From: JAOZHU01 sp964632845
Lineage (GTDB): Archaea > Thermoproteota > Bathyarchaeia > Bathyarchaeales > Bathycorpusculaceae
Assembly (NCBI GenBank): GCA_964632845.1
Contig: CAZWDU010000004.1
Span: 1 to 64,000 of the forward strand
DNA: 64,000 nucleotides
Direction of reading: 5' to 3'
The position numbers and the translations under genes are program-made. Positions 16,574 through 25,209 of this stretch are shown in pieces. The notes below the pieces were generated by a model. That model had not been told where the DNA came from, did not search any database, and saw only the letters and a list, made by a program, of their open reading frames with translations. Each line of letters begins with the position of its first letter. The first letter of the stretch is position 1.

Positions 16574-17686
16574 CTATCGTTTACGTTTCTTGAAGCAAAC
16601 CAACAGTCCAATACCTACGACAATTACGGACGCCACAGAAGCAACGCCGACAAGCACCGTTGGGAAAGGCACGGGCTCTTGCAGAATAGTGCCATACCCA
16701 AACGGAGTATACTGCTCAATCACGTCCGTCGGTATCCAGTTAATCCCTGGCGTTAGAGGTGACGTTAGTGGTTCTGGTCCATGATAATCACAATAACCGC
16801 CCATTGCGTACAGCACATCATTAACCACAGCTACTGCATGACAACTGCGATTAGTAGGCAACGAAGCCCCCGAAGTCCAATTATCGAATGCTGGATCATA
16901 CACGTTAACCACATTAGTGATTTTCGTGAACCCTCCGCCCATCACGTAAATCTGTTTAGGAGCCATCACACCTGCTGTTGCGCCAGCAGCAGTGTACCAC
17001 ATGGCAGTCGGAAGAGAAGCACCAAAACTCCAAGTGTCAGCCTCAGTATCATAAATCTGATTGGAAATGGCGTTCAGGTTTTCGTTATCGCCTAAACCAC
17101 CTATTATGTAGATTTTATTGTCGAGTACTGCAGACGCACCTTTAATTACCGCGATCGGCACGGACTGTTTTGTCGTCCACGAATCAGTAACTGGATCATA
17201 AACCTCATTAACAGAAGTTCTGTAGGAACAGTTATCACCGCCTATAACGTAGATTTTGCCGTTAACAGTGTTCGCCTCTACAAAACGTCTGCTGGTAGGC
17301 ATCGGCTTCTTAGTTTCCCAAATATCCGTTAAAGGGTCATAAACTTCATTTGTGGACGAACGATGGGGATAACCACTGTCTCCTCCTATCACGTAAATTT
17401 TGTCTTCACAAGCTGCTATTCCAAAACTTCTTCTCGGAGTTAACATGGGCGTTTTTGCTGTCCAATTGTCCGTTGTGGGATCGTACTCGTAATTAGCCTC
17501 GCCTGTCATCGCGTATATTTTTCCATTTACGACAGCGGCTTTAACGTCAGCTATCGCTTGAGGCATGGAAGTCTTGGTCGTCCAAGAATTCTCTTTCGCC
17601 TCAGCAGAAGATGCAGACACGGCGATACCTGTGCTCAACGCGACCAGTAACACGAGAACAAGCAGCAGAGCAACACTTTTACTCAT
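16574..17686 (-). CDS. Secreted Kelch-repeat beta-propeller protein
   Basis: A 370-residue surface protein. A signal peptide (SVALLLVLVLLVALSTGIAV) is followed by about six Kelch blades, each with an IYVIGG or IYAMGG motif and a YDPxTDxWxxK motif, and a C-terminal membrane helix (VASVASVIVVGIGLLVCF) with a KKRKR cytosolic stop. GGGGAT lies five bases before the ATG at 17686. Such propellers commonly bind glycans or proteins at the archaeal surface; the ligand is unknown. Confidence 0.9.
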   Translation of the reverse strand: MSKSVALLLVLVLLVALSTGIAVSASSAEAKENSWTTKTSMPQAIADVKAAVVNGKIYAMTGEANYEYDPTTDNWTAKTPMLTPRRSFGIAACEDKIYVIGGDSGYPHRSSTNEVYDPLTDIWETKKPMPTSRRFVEANTVNGKIYVIGGDNCSYRTSVNEVYDPVTDSWTTKQSVPIAVIKGASAVLDNKIYIIGGLGDNENLNAISNQIYDTEADTWSFGASLPTAMWYTAAGATAGVMAPKQIYVMGGGFTKITNVVNVYDPAFDNWTSGASLPTNRSCHAVAVVNDVLYAMGGYCDYHGPEPLTSPLTPGINWIPTDVIEQYTPFGYGTILQEPVPFPTVLVGVASVASVIVVGIGLLVCFKKRKR

Positions 17687-18257
17687 GCTTATCCCCAAAA
17701 TACGATAGTAACTTCATTACTAAAGGGTTTTTGTAAAGATTTCTTGACAAAGTTGCAGTCAAGATTTCTTGACCAAAAAAAGCCCATAAACTATAAGCTG
17801 AAAATTCCGGCGCAAACCAAAACAGCAAACAAACTAACGTAATGACGCCTGTGCGGAAAACCAACAGCACCTACAACCAAGTCAACTCGAACCTGCAAAA
17901 GGAAGAAACCATATTCGATGAGCACCTAGGCCGCAGATGCGAATGATTAAACTAAACAACAACAAACCCAAGAACAGTGCTTTTTTTCTGGATAGTGTCT
18001 TCTCGCTTTTATCGCTACTGAAATTCCCGCGGCACTACCCCCTATCACCACAACATTGGCTTGTTTCATATTACATCTACCTATATACCCCCCGATTAAT
18101 TGAAGCATTCTTCGCTTGGATGCATATTTATAGAATTAATCATGTGCAAACGCACTATTTTATTTATAAACCTTTGAATTTAACAGATGCTCCCATAGTA
18201 ACCTTTGGCAAGGCGCGGAGAGTGTCTGGATTCGCTTTTTTAATTTCGCACTATAAT
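17687..18257. other. Intergenic region without a convincing gene
   Basis: About 570 bases, A+T rich in its right half. Short open frames exist on both strands but have irregular composition and no ribosome binding site. I see no tRNA, terminator or repeat I can support. Confidence 0.5.
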
Positions 18258-18503
18258 TCAGCATTCGCCTAATCGTTCTAGATAAGCTAGAAATCCCTGT
18301 AACTCTTCTTTATTCATGCATATTAGCGAGTTGCGTTCTGTTTGGATATATTTACGCAGAGACTCCAAGCATTCTTTGGCTTTCACGTCCTGCTTGACTG
18401 TTCGTATTTGGTCGCGTTCTATTTTTATTCGGTAAAGGGTCGCCAAAAAAGTGGCGAAAATCACCAACGTATTGCTAACTATAACTATGATTTCTAGTTC
18501 CAT
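18258..18503 (-). CDS. Small membrane-anchored protein
   Basis: An 81-residue protein with one N-terminal membrane helix (IIVIVSNTLVIFATFLATL) followed by a basic, helical cytosolic part (RIKIERDQIRTVKQD, CLESLRKYIQ). A GAGG box seven to eight bases before the ATG supports the start. No family recognised. Confidence 0.6.
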   Translation of the reverse strand: MELEIIVIVSNTLVIFATFLATLYRIKIERDQIRTVKQDVKAKECLESLRKYIQTERNSLICMNKEELQGFLAYLERLGEC

Positions 18504-18743
18504 GTGGATCGCCTCAGTTGTGCCAGCGTTAACCTTACGCTTATTTGTTATATCACCCTTTTGAATTTTCTTTCGCTTTTTCTATTGCATGACCTGTGAG
18601 ATGTGTTGTTCCATTTCTGAGAGCGTTGCCATCTGGGGTAAATTTGGTAAAGATTTAGGTGAAATTCTGGAAATGGCTTAATAGTTTTTTCTTGGTAGAA
18701 GAGGCTGGAAACGTTAAAACAAAAACAGGGAGGCGAAAGACGA

Positions 18744-18992
18744 ATGAAGCAGAAACAGGCATATGTGTTGGACTTGTCTAGAATAGATGGAAGTGGGGAT
18801 TTTTCGTGTCCACACTGTGGCGCTACCATATCTCCTGATGATTGCAGCGAAGAGGTTTACTCTATTCTGGACATAAAGGTTAACAGTTATGGTTTAGATG
18901 AACTGGTGATTCGCTGTAACAGGTGTGAAAGCCAAATTCACCTGACTGGGTTTTCTATTCTACAGAAGCTAGCGGAGACAGAGGAAAAGTGA
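18744..18992 (+). CDS. Small zinc-ribbon protein
   Basis: An 82-residue protein with CPHC near residue 23 and CNRC near residue 59, a two-knuckle zinc ribbon interrupted by a acidic insertion. A GGGAGG box precedes the ATG. The role is unknown; proteins of this shape are common small nucleic-acid or protein adaptors in archaea. Confidence 0.7.
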   Translation: MKQKQAYVLDLSRIDGSGDFSCPHCGATISPDDCSEEVYSILDIKVNSYGLDELVIRCNRCESQIHLTGFSILQKLAETEEK

Positions 18993-19137
18993 GAATGAAC
19001 GCGAAGCACCTATAGAATACATTACGCACATGTAAGTTCATCTTAAAAGCCAGAATATAGATTAAAGGGTAATCGAAAAAAAGCAACAGCCAAAGCTTTA
19101 CAGTACCGAACCAGTGAATACGGCAAGCACGGTTTTC

Positions 19138-19383
19138 TTATTTTCTTGTTCGCGGGCACGCCCTGATGTACAGTCTTGAGTAAATTATACCCGGTATTTT
19201 GTCAATCTCGTTGAAGTAGACTCTTTCCAGTTCTGTAACATCTTCAGCTTCGACCCTAGCAATTGCGTCCCAGCTGCCCAGCACAAGCCGCGCTTCCTTC
19301 ACCAAATTTATTTTTCTAGCTTTAAGAATGAACCCCTTTTTCTGGCCTGGTTTAAGACTGAAAACGACGTATCCAGTTTCCAT
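19138..19383 (-). CDS. Lrp/AsnC ligand-binding (RAM) domain protein
   Basis: An 81-residue RAM domain without the DNA-binding part. It reads METGYVVFSLKPG, then VKEARLVLGSWDAIARVEAED and a closing IPGI segment, the beta-alpha-beta-beta-alpha-beta pattern of the family. GGAGG ten bases before the ATG at 19383 fixes the start. It follows a second RAM-only gene by 16 bases. Such proteins bind amino acids or partner with full-length Lrp regulators. Confidence 0.8.
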   Translation of the reverse strand: METGYVVFSLKPGQKKGFILKARKINLVKEARLVLGSWDAIARVEAEDVTELERVYFNEIDKIPGIIYSRLYIRACPRTRK

Positions 19384-19399
19384 TTTTGATTTGCCTCCG

Positions 19400-19654
19400 C
19401 TATAATATTGTTTCATCAACGCACAGCAACGTTAGCGTTGACTCAACGCCTTCTACGAGATGGATTTCCTCCATGACCGTATTCTCAATATCATGAATTT
19501 TAGGCATATCCAAACGGACAATTGCGTCAAAGTCGCCGAACAACAACTGGGCATCTTTAACACCTTTCACTGCTATGATTTTTTCCAGCACGGAACGGCT
19601 GTATCCGCACATGTCTGTCTGCGTAGCTATCTTAATTAGAATGTACGCTTCCAA
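19400..19654 (-). CDS. Lrp/AsnC ligand-binding (RAM) domain protein
   Basis: An 84-residue RAM-only protein that starts at a TTG (LEAYILIKIAT) preceded by GGGGA. It contains VKDAQLLFGDFDAIVRLD, the conserved effector-binding stretch. It is co-directional with, and 16 bases upstream of, the second RAM-only gene, so the two are probably co-transcribed and might form a heteromer. Confidence 0.8.
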   Translation of the reverse strand: MEAYILIKIATQTDMCGYSRSVLEKIIAVKGVKDAQLLFGDFDAIVRLDMPKIHDIENTVMEEIHLVEGVESTLTLLCVDETIL

Positions 19655-19890
19655 ACAAATCCCCAAGCAACAATTATACCTGAATTGTATTAAACGTTTA
19701 CGCAAAAACGAGATTAAAAACTGAACGTTCACAGCAAAGCAGCCGCTCTCCAAAAAACAAAACACAAAACAGAAGCGCCGTCCTGCATATAAAAGCAACC
19801 AAAAAAAAGTTGCCTTGAGCCGGGTGGTATCCGATGTTTTTGGCAAATTTTATAAACTTACACCAATCATTCCTACGTAGAGGGAACAAC

Positions 19891-20163
19891 TTGAAAGGCG
19901 CAATCGTTTTCCTAGCTGCGTTCTTGCTGTTTCTCGCGATAACTCTAGGATATCAGGGTCTTCCACCGGGAAGACAAATCTACGATGCAGTTGTAGGCGC
20001 AGAATCAGACTACCTTGTAAGCGGCATACCAGTCACAGCATTAGCCATCGGCATCTTCAACGGCGTAATCTACGGCTTCATAATCTACGTAGTATTCTGG
20101 ATACTCACCAGCTACGTGTTCAAAAAAGAACCAACTATCAAGGTCAACGTCAAAACCACATAG
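19891..20163 (+). CDS. Small integral membrane protein
   Basis: A 90-residue protein with two hydrophobic helices (GAIVFLAAFLLFLAITLGY and IFNGVIYGFIIYVVFWIL) and a basic C-terminus. The TTG at 19891, behind GAGGGA, is the likely start; an in-frame ATG at 19834 would add 19 residues. No family recognised. Confidence 0.65.
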   Translation: MKGAIVFLAAFLLFLAITLGYQGLPPGRQIYDAVVGAESDYLVSGIPVTALAIGIFNGVIYGFIIYVVFWILTSYVFKKEPTIKVNVKTT

Positions 20164-20295
20164 AAAAGTTCACCGTCACAAGCCAGCCTAGCATACTCCT
20201 CTTTTTTCTTTCACTCTAAGAAAGATTGTTCTAAAGCGAGCCTTCGCACAGAAACTTTATTTTCCCCGCCCTGCAAGTTTCTATTTGGGTTTTGC

Positions 20296-20892
20296 GTGTC
20301 TTCTGAAAACCAAAAAGTGAAAAAACTGCCTCCAGGGCAAACTCCAATTAAGCGTGTTCTACGGTGGGGCATAGACCACCCGGGCATACAGCGTTCAAAT
20401 CCGAAACTTGACTTGAAAACTTACACGTTAACCATCAACGGCGAAGTAGCAAATTTCGTCACGCTCAACTGGACGGACATTTTAAAACTTCCCAAAACAG
20501 TGTCAGTAAGCGATTTCCACTGCGTTGAAGGCTGGAGCGTGCTCAACTGCAAGTGGGCAGGCATAAAATTCAGCGAAATAACACGCTTAGCTAAGCCAGC
20601 GGAAACAGCCAAGTTCGTCACGTTCGAGTGCGCAGACGGCTACACAACCTCGCTGTCTCTCGCTGAACTTGCAGGTGACGATGTGCTGTTGGCTTACGGG
20701 CTGGATGGGAAACCGCTGGAGGAAGGCATAGGCTTTCCACTGCGGCTGGTTGTACCCAGCAAGTACGCGTACAAAAGCGCGTTATGGGTTACGCATATAC
20801 GTTTCACCAGCAAAAAAGAGCTGGGTTATTGGGAAAGACACGGCTACAGCGACACGGCTGACGTGTGGAAGAACGACCGTTTCTCACGATAG
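20296..20892 (+). CDS. YedY/sulfite-oxidase-family molybdopterin oxidoreductase
   Basis: A 198-residue protein with the Mo-molybdopterin binding fold of the sulfite oxidase family. The metal-ligating Cys is in DFHCVEGWS, followed by VTFECADGYT and GFPLRLVVPSKYAYKSALWV, all typical. There is no signal peptide and no second domain, so it appears cytosolic and is of MsrP/YedY-like minimal length. The start is GTG. It links functionally with the moaCBA genes 8 kb upstream. The substrate is unknown. Confidence 0.88.
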   Translation: MSSENQKVKKLPPGQTPIKRVLRWGIDHPGIQRSNPKLDLKTYTLTINGEVANFVTLNWTDILKLPKTVSVSDFHCVEGWSVLNCKWAGIKFSEITRLAKPAETAKFVTFECADGYTTSLSLAELAGDDVLLAYGLDGKPLEEGIGFPLRLVVPSKYAYKSALWVTHIRFTSKKELGYWERHGYSDTADVWKNDRFSR

Positions 20893-20940
20893 AAGCCTAC
20901 TGCCCTGCAACGGCTCTTGATACGCCCTGCCCTATGCGCG

Positions 20941-21588
20941 TTACGTCTTCATTGCTTCTTTTTTGGCAGTGACTTCACGGGTTACATCGGGCAATTGCTG
21001 CTTTATGCGTTCCTCCGCAGCTCTCTCAGCTTCCTCCAAGATTTTCTCAGCTTCCGCGTTTGCCGCTTCAGCGTTCATTGGCAGCCCACTAGTTTGAGTG
21101 GTTGACGAAACAATTTCATTCAGCAAACCACCGATGTTCTCCAATTCACGATTTGCCTCTGGGAAAACACCTGACATTTCCGCGCGAATGTTGTTAAGCA
21201 CGTTGGCTGCTGGTGCAATTGCCACGACGACATCACCAAGCTCTGAAACTGTATTAAGCCGCATTGAAACGCTTTCCAAGGCAAGCTTCGCATGCATCAG
21301 CATTTTCTCAACTTTCCGTATTTCCGCAAGCTCGCTGGCAAGAATGTTCGCGCGAGCCGTATCTCTCTGCGAAAGCGCGCCTATAACGCGCTTAAAAAGG
21401 GCAGTATCACGTCTTTCAAAGCGTCTAGCCGCAGTATCCAACTTGTGAACTTGAATGTCTATCTGCCTGCTAACTCCTGTAATCTGCTGCTTCAAGTTAC
21501 CAGGCGGATTAGTTACGTTCTTAATTCTCTCAGTTAGAGAAGGCTGTGTTTCCTTTTTCTTCCATCTATGAACGAAATTTCTCGGCAC
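20941..21588 (-). CDS. cdvB: ESCRT-III/CdvB-like protein
   Basis: A 215-residue protein matching archaeal ESCRT-III. A basic N-terminus (NFVHRWKKKE) is followed by long amphipathic helices (ITGVSRQIDIQVHKLDTAARRF, FKRVIGALSQRD, LASELAEIRKVEKMLMHAKLALESV) forming the Snf7-like core, and an acidic C-terminal helix with LPDV, a possible MIM2-like motif for the Vps4/CdvC ATPase. These proteins polymerise on membranes in division or vesicle formation. The start is a GTG nine bases after AGGAG. No cdvA or cdvC lies beside it in this window. Confidence 0.82.
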   Translation of the reverse strand: MPRNFVHRWKKKETQPSLTERIKNVTNPPGNLKQQITGVSRQIDIQVHKLDTAARRFERRDTALFKRVIGALSQRDTARANILASELAEIRKVEKMLMHAKLALESVSMRLNTVSELGDVVVAIAPAANVLNNIRAEMSGVFPEANRELENIGGLLNEIVSSTTQTSGLPMNAEAANAEAEKILEEAERAAEERIKQQLPDVTREVTAKKEAMKT

Positions 21589-21970
21589 AACAAGTTGCTC
21601 CTTAAAAACCAGTAATCAGCGTCGCTTCTCAAGGCGCGCACATCAACGGTGGCAATCCTGCACTCAACAACTGGCTGCTTTGATAAACCGTAGTTTCCAA
21701 TTTTCAATTCACCATGTCCTTTTTTGAGGAACCCGTTCCATAAAAAAATTGTTTGAAACAAGAACCTAAATATTGAACACGCAGAGGCAGCGTTTTAGAT
21801 GCTTACGCTTAAACGTTTCCGCTAACTCACGCTGTCAACCTTAAGTCTTTAATGAACAAAAACAAAAAACCAAATAAATGCAAGCGCTCCCGAGTCATCC
21901 AGATATACGTTGCCTATAACCGTTTTTATATTAGATTGCAGTTCACCACAGTATAAAGTCTTCAAACAAG
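21589..21970. other. Intergenic region with promoter of the PPC-domain gene
   Basis: About 380 bases with no convincing gene. TTTTTATATT at 21923-21932 is a good TATA-like element about 40 bases before the GTG of the rightward gene. The left part probably holds the cdvB promoter. Confidence 0.45.
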
Positions 21971-22426
21971 GTGAGAACAACGCATTTTACTGAAGCGAAA
22001 CTTGGAAGAATCTTCGTCTTAAGATTACATGACGACGAATGCCTTCACGAAGTTCTGGAACAGTTCGCCGTTCAACACAAAATCTCAACCGCCTTATGCT
22101 TCTTTCTAGGCGGCGCCAAAGAAAACAGCCGAGTTGTCGTGGGACCAAAAAATGGCAACACGCTCCCGCCAGAACCCATGGTAACACTGCTTAATGGCGT
22201 TCATGAAGCATGCGGCGTGGGCACGATTTTCGCTGACGAGGAAGGAAAACCGAAGCTGCATATGCACGCAAGTTTCGGAAGAAAAACGAACACGGTTACA
22301 GGCTGCGTGCGCATGGGCATTGACATCTGGAAAATAGGCGAAATAGTCATGCTGGAACTGACTGGAACCACTGCTCATAGGGCAAATAACAAAGAAACAG
22401 GATTCGAGTTTCTAGAAGTCACTTGA
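21971..22426 (+). CDS. PPC/DUF296-domain protein
   Basis: A 151-residue single-domain protein of the plants-and-prokaryotes-conserved family. Visible signatures are FFLGGAKE, the HMHASFGR metal/ligand motif and a closing ELTGTTAHR. The family forms trimers; some members bind DNA through other domains but this one has none. The start is a GTG after AACAAG. It is convergent with and overlaps the mannosyltransferase-like gene by eight bases. Confidence 0.85.
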   Translation: MRTTHFTEAKLGRIFVLRLHDDECLHEVLEQFAVQHKISTALCFFLGGAKENSRVVVGPKNGNTLPPEPMVTLLNGVHEACGVGTIFADEEGKPKLHMHASFGRKTNTVTGCVRMGIDIWKIGEIVMLELTGTTAHRANNKETGFEFLEVT

Positions 22427-24005
22427 AAACCAGTATGGAAATAGAACGCGGCGTATCACCCACAACAGCCTCATAATCGAAACTGCCAGATGCTTCAAGC
22501 TCCATGTAAAACTCCATAACTTCAGCGTGTTCATAAAGAAACACATACTTCACGTTAGTCTCTTGGCACAAAGCAACTAACTCAGTCACGTTAAAAGTAT
22601 AAGCAAACGAATCAATGGGCAACTCTGGATACTGAAACACTTGGATTTGATTAGCTTGATTCGCAGGTAAATAAAACCGCACCATGTCCTGATTAAAAAG
22701 GTTGAAAGCTTGCAACACCATTATTGACTCATTCCCACTAATTCGACTAGCAGCGTAGTTTGTGGCGTCCTCTATGGGTATGTGAAGTTGGTCTCTCACG
22801 GTCATCTGATACGCATCGTAACTGCTGTAAAAAACCGTGGCTGCTGCAAGAACAACAAAAAATGCTGCTGTAATTTTCCTAATGCGCTTTTTGCCGAAGT
22901 TTGGCTGCTTAGATGCCCACGTCGCGCCTATCTTACTGTAAACAAAAAAGAGGAAATCTGCCGCCGAAATTGCCAGAACAGGGAAAAGCGGGGTCACGTA
23001 GCGCCATTGCTTGTTAGGAATCAAAGTGAAAAACACGTAAACTGTAATGAACCATATGAGGAAAAACTTGTCCTCAGTTCTCCGCCTATAAGCCCACAAA
23101 GCTAGTCCACATAAACCTATTATGTAAAGTGGCAGGGAGATAGGATGTACTGGAATATCATTGAAAGGCCAAGTCATCTCTATAAGGTAGAATATTGGCA
23201 TAGGAAAACGCGCACTGTACACTGCCCTGTCTTGACCGCCTTCCTGAATCACATAGAGCAGTTCTCCAAACTTGTCTAATCCATTAATTTGGTAGAGAAC
23301 TAAAACCCACGGAACCACCACTAAAACCGCTATTAAAGGCAACAGCATAAATTTGGAAAATTTCAGCCGTAGCTTTTTTCTACTTAAAACCAAGATTGCG
23401 GCTATCATAACGAGGCCTGCAACTAAAATCTGGTACTTGGCAAGAAAACCTACGCCTAACGTAAGACCGCACAGAAGTAACATCTTATTCTGGCTTAAAC
23501 GTAGCCAAGAGAAGAAAAAGAACAGAGCAAGCGAAAAAAAGAAAATCAGCGCAGTCTCCAGCAGGGCAATTCTTGAAATCCAAAAGAACCCTGGCATCAC
23601 ACCAAGAAGAACACTTGCAACTAACGCGATTTTTGACCCGTATGTCCGATTAGCAAACTCGAATACAAGCCATACTGACAAAAGAGAAAACATCACAGCC
23701 GCTAGTCTACCTGAAGCGGCACTTACTCCAAAAACTTGAAAGAACCCTGTCGTCAACAGGTCATACAGAGGCGGATAATAACCGTAAGTTGCTATGTAGC
23801 CTTGTGCTTGACCACGCGCCAAAAGCAGTCCGCCGTACAAGTGAGGAATTTCGTCCCATTGAATCGACATGTAGCCCAAGTTAAACAACAACAGAAACGC
23901 GTAGATTACGACAAAAACAAGTAGCATCAATCGCCACTTGTTGAATATTGTCTTGAGCCATGAACGCAAATTCAAAGGGTAATCACTTCCGAAAGACAGC
24001 GGCAT
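22419..24005 (-). CDS. PMT/ArnT-type membrane glycosyltransferase
   Basis: A 528-residue protein with about eleven membrane helices. The first extracytoplasmic loop contains WDEIPHLYGG with the Asp-Glu pair used for catalysis in GT39/GT83 enzymes, and GYYPPLYDLL follows. The C-terminus is a soluble domain. It probably transfers a sugar from a polyprenyl-phosphate donor to a protein or lipid outside the membrane. The divergent GT2 at 24191 could supply its lipid-linked donor. Confidence 0.88.
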   Translation of the reverse strand: MPLSFGSDYPLNLRSWLKTIFNKWRLMLLVFVVIYAFLLLFNLGYMSIQWDEIPHLYGGLLLARGQAQGYIATYGYYPPLYDLLTTGFFQVFGVSAASGRLAAVMFSLLSVWLVFEFANRTYGSKIALVASVLLGVMPGFFWISRIALLETALIFFFSLALFFFFSWLRLSQNKMLLLCGLTLGVGFLAKYQILVAGLVMIAAILVLSRKKLRLKFSKFMLLPLIAVLVVVPWVLVLYQINGLDKFGELLYVIQEGGQDRAVYSARFPMPIFYLIEMTWPFNDIPVHPISLPLYIIGLCGLALWAYRRRTEDKFFLIWFITVYVFFTLIPNKQWRYVTPLFPVLAISAADFLFFVYSKIGATWASKQPNFGKKRIRKITAAFFVVLAAATVFYSSYDAYQMTVRDQLHIPIEDATNYAASRISGNESIMVLQAFNLFNQDMVRFYLPANQANQIQVFQYPELPIDSFAYTFNVTELVALCQETNVKYVFLYEHAEVMEFYMELEASGSFDYEAVVGDTPRSISILVFK

Positions 24006-24190
24006 ATGAACTGAACTGTCTGATGATTTAACATCTCATTGCCTTCTTTAGGAAAGAGAAGTAGATACGAACTTCTAAAAAAGCATTTATTTTTTTCCCT
24101 GCAGAAGCCGACAGTTTCTTTTTCTCCGTTTCTATCGACATTCAAAAACCATTTATTGACTAAACGTCATTGGTGTTTGAAAGGGAACGG

Positions 24191-24943
24191 ATGAACGCTT
24201 TGAAAGCGGCACTGCCTAAAAAAGACATTTCAATCGTGCTACCAGTATACAATGAGGCTTCACGCATTGAAGACTGCGTGAACAAAGTTGAGCGCGCCGT
24301 TAGTGCTCTTTCAAGCTCTTACGAGATTATCGTTGCTGAAGACGGCAGCACAGACGGCACAAGCTACATTGTGGCTAAGCTTTCAGAAGGTAATCCCCGC
24401 CTGAGTTTTTTGCATTCGCCCGTTCGGTTAGGCAAAGGCAAAGCCATCAAGAGCGCACTCCGCTTAGCCAGAGGCGACGTCATAGTTTTCATGGACGCTG
24501 ACTTGTCTGCAAGCCTCAAGTACCTGCAACGCATCGTGCATATAGCTGAAGAACAGCGCGGCTTAGCAATTGGTTCACGGCACGTTAAAGGTTCCAGAGT
24601 GCAAAGACCGTTCACCAGAACGTTATCCAGTTTAACCTATAATCTGCTTGCAAGAGTGCTGTTTCTTGATGGTGTGCGTGACCACCAATGTGGTTTTAAA
24701 GCTATGAGTCGTGAAGTTGCAGACGTTGTACGAGATAACGTTAAGTCAGACGGGTTCTTTTTTGACACCGAGATGATTCTGCAGTGCAAGAGGTTTGGTT
24801 TTTCAGTGGTGGAAGTCGGCGTGGAATGGTCGGAAACAAAAAAAAGACACGAGTCAGGGGTCAATCTTTTCCGTGACGCAAAAAAAATAGTCAAGGAACT
24901 GTTGAGATTTAGACTGAACATAAATGGCTATGCACAAGGCTGA
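24191..24943 (+). CDS. GT2 dolichyl-phosphate sugar synthase-like
   Basis: A cytosolic family 2 glycosyltransferase of about 250 residues resembling dolichyl-phosphate glucose/mannose synthases: IVLPVYNEASRI, IIVAEDGSTDGT, FMDADLSAS and the DHQCGFKAMSREV acceptor region. It would load a sugar on a polyprenyl phosphate. The ATG at 24191 behind AGGGAACGG is chosen; upstream TTG/GTG codons are alternatives. The divergent PMT/ArnT-like gene is a natural partner. Confidence 0.88.
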   Translation: MNALKAALPKKDISIVLPVYNEASRIEDCVNKVERAVSALSSSYEIIVAEDGSTDGTSYIVAKLSEGNPRLSFLHSPVRLGKGKAIKSALRLARGDVIVFMDADLSASLKYLQRIVHIAEEQRGLAIGSRHVKGSRVQRPFTRTLSSLTYNLLARVLFLDGVRDHQCGFKAMSREVADVVRDNVKSDGFFFDTEMILQCKRFGFSVVEVGVEWSETKKRHESGVNLFRDAKKIVKELLRFRLNINGYAQG

Positions 24944-25135
24944 ACTGGACAACTATCGAATTTTTGGTTTTATTGATAGCCCTGCAGCAGTGTATGTCGT
25001 TATAAGTGTTGACTGTGTGGCCATCCTGTAGTCAACGTAATCAAGCTGAACGCTTAACGCTATGCGTTAGATTTTGAAGTACTTTCTTTCGGCTTGATTA
25101 TTCTTTGATGCAATCGTCTCGGAGCGCGCGAAGTA

Positions 25136-25143
25136 TTTATTAA
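25136..25143 (+). promoter_or_regulatory. TATA-like element of the ABC cassette
   Basis: TTTATTAA follows a GC-rich, BRE-like GCGCGAAG and predicts transcription start near 25166, about 44 bases before the solute-binding protein ATG. Confidence 0.45.
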
Positions 25144-25149
25144 CCTTAT

Positions 25150-25179
25150 AGTGTTACTCTAGTAAAAAATTGTAATACT
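25150..25179. promoter_or_regulatory. Nested palindromes in the ABC cassette promoter
   Basis: AGTGTTAC at 25150-25157 and GTAATACT at 25172-25179 form an inverted repeat with one mismatch and a 14-base spacer. Inside it TTACT-CT-AGTAA at 25154-25165 has perfect 5-base arms. The block lies between the TATA element and the expected transcription start, a position fit for a repressor. Confidence 0.4.
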
Positions 25180-25184
25180 AAATA

Positions 25185-25194
25185 GTCAATTGAC
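25185..25194. promoter_or_regulatory. GTCAATTGAC palindrome in the leader
   Basis: A perfect 10-base palindrome directly upstream of the AATGGAGG ribosome binding site. It could be a second operator half of the region above. Confidence 0.3.
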
Positions 25195-25209
25195 AATGGA
25201 GGAAATCAC

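Noticed and set aside
17679..17870. Hydrophobic 63-codon frame upstream of the Kelch gene
   Set aside because: Overlaps the Kelch start, has no ribosome site and an irregular sequence.
17937..18272. 111-codon frame on the + strand
   Set aside because: Low-complexity A+T-rich composition, no ribosome site, overlaps a better small gene.
25069..25083. Terminator hairpin TAACGC-TAT-GCGTTA
   Set aside because: The short stem lacks a following T-run and archaeal terminators do not need hairpins; significance is unclear.
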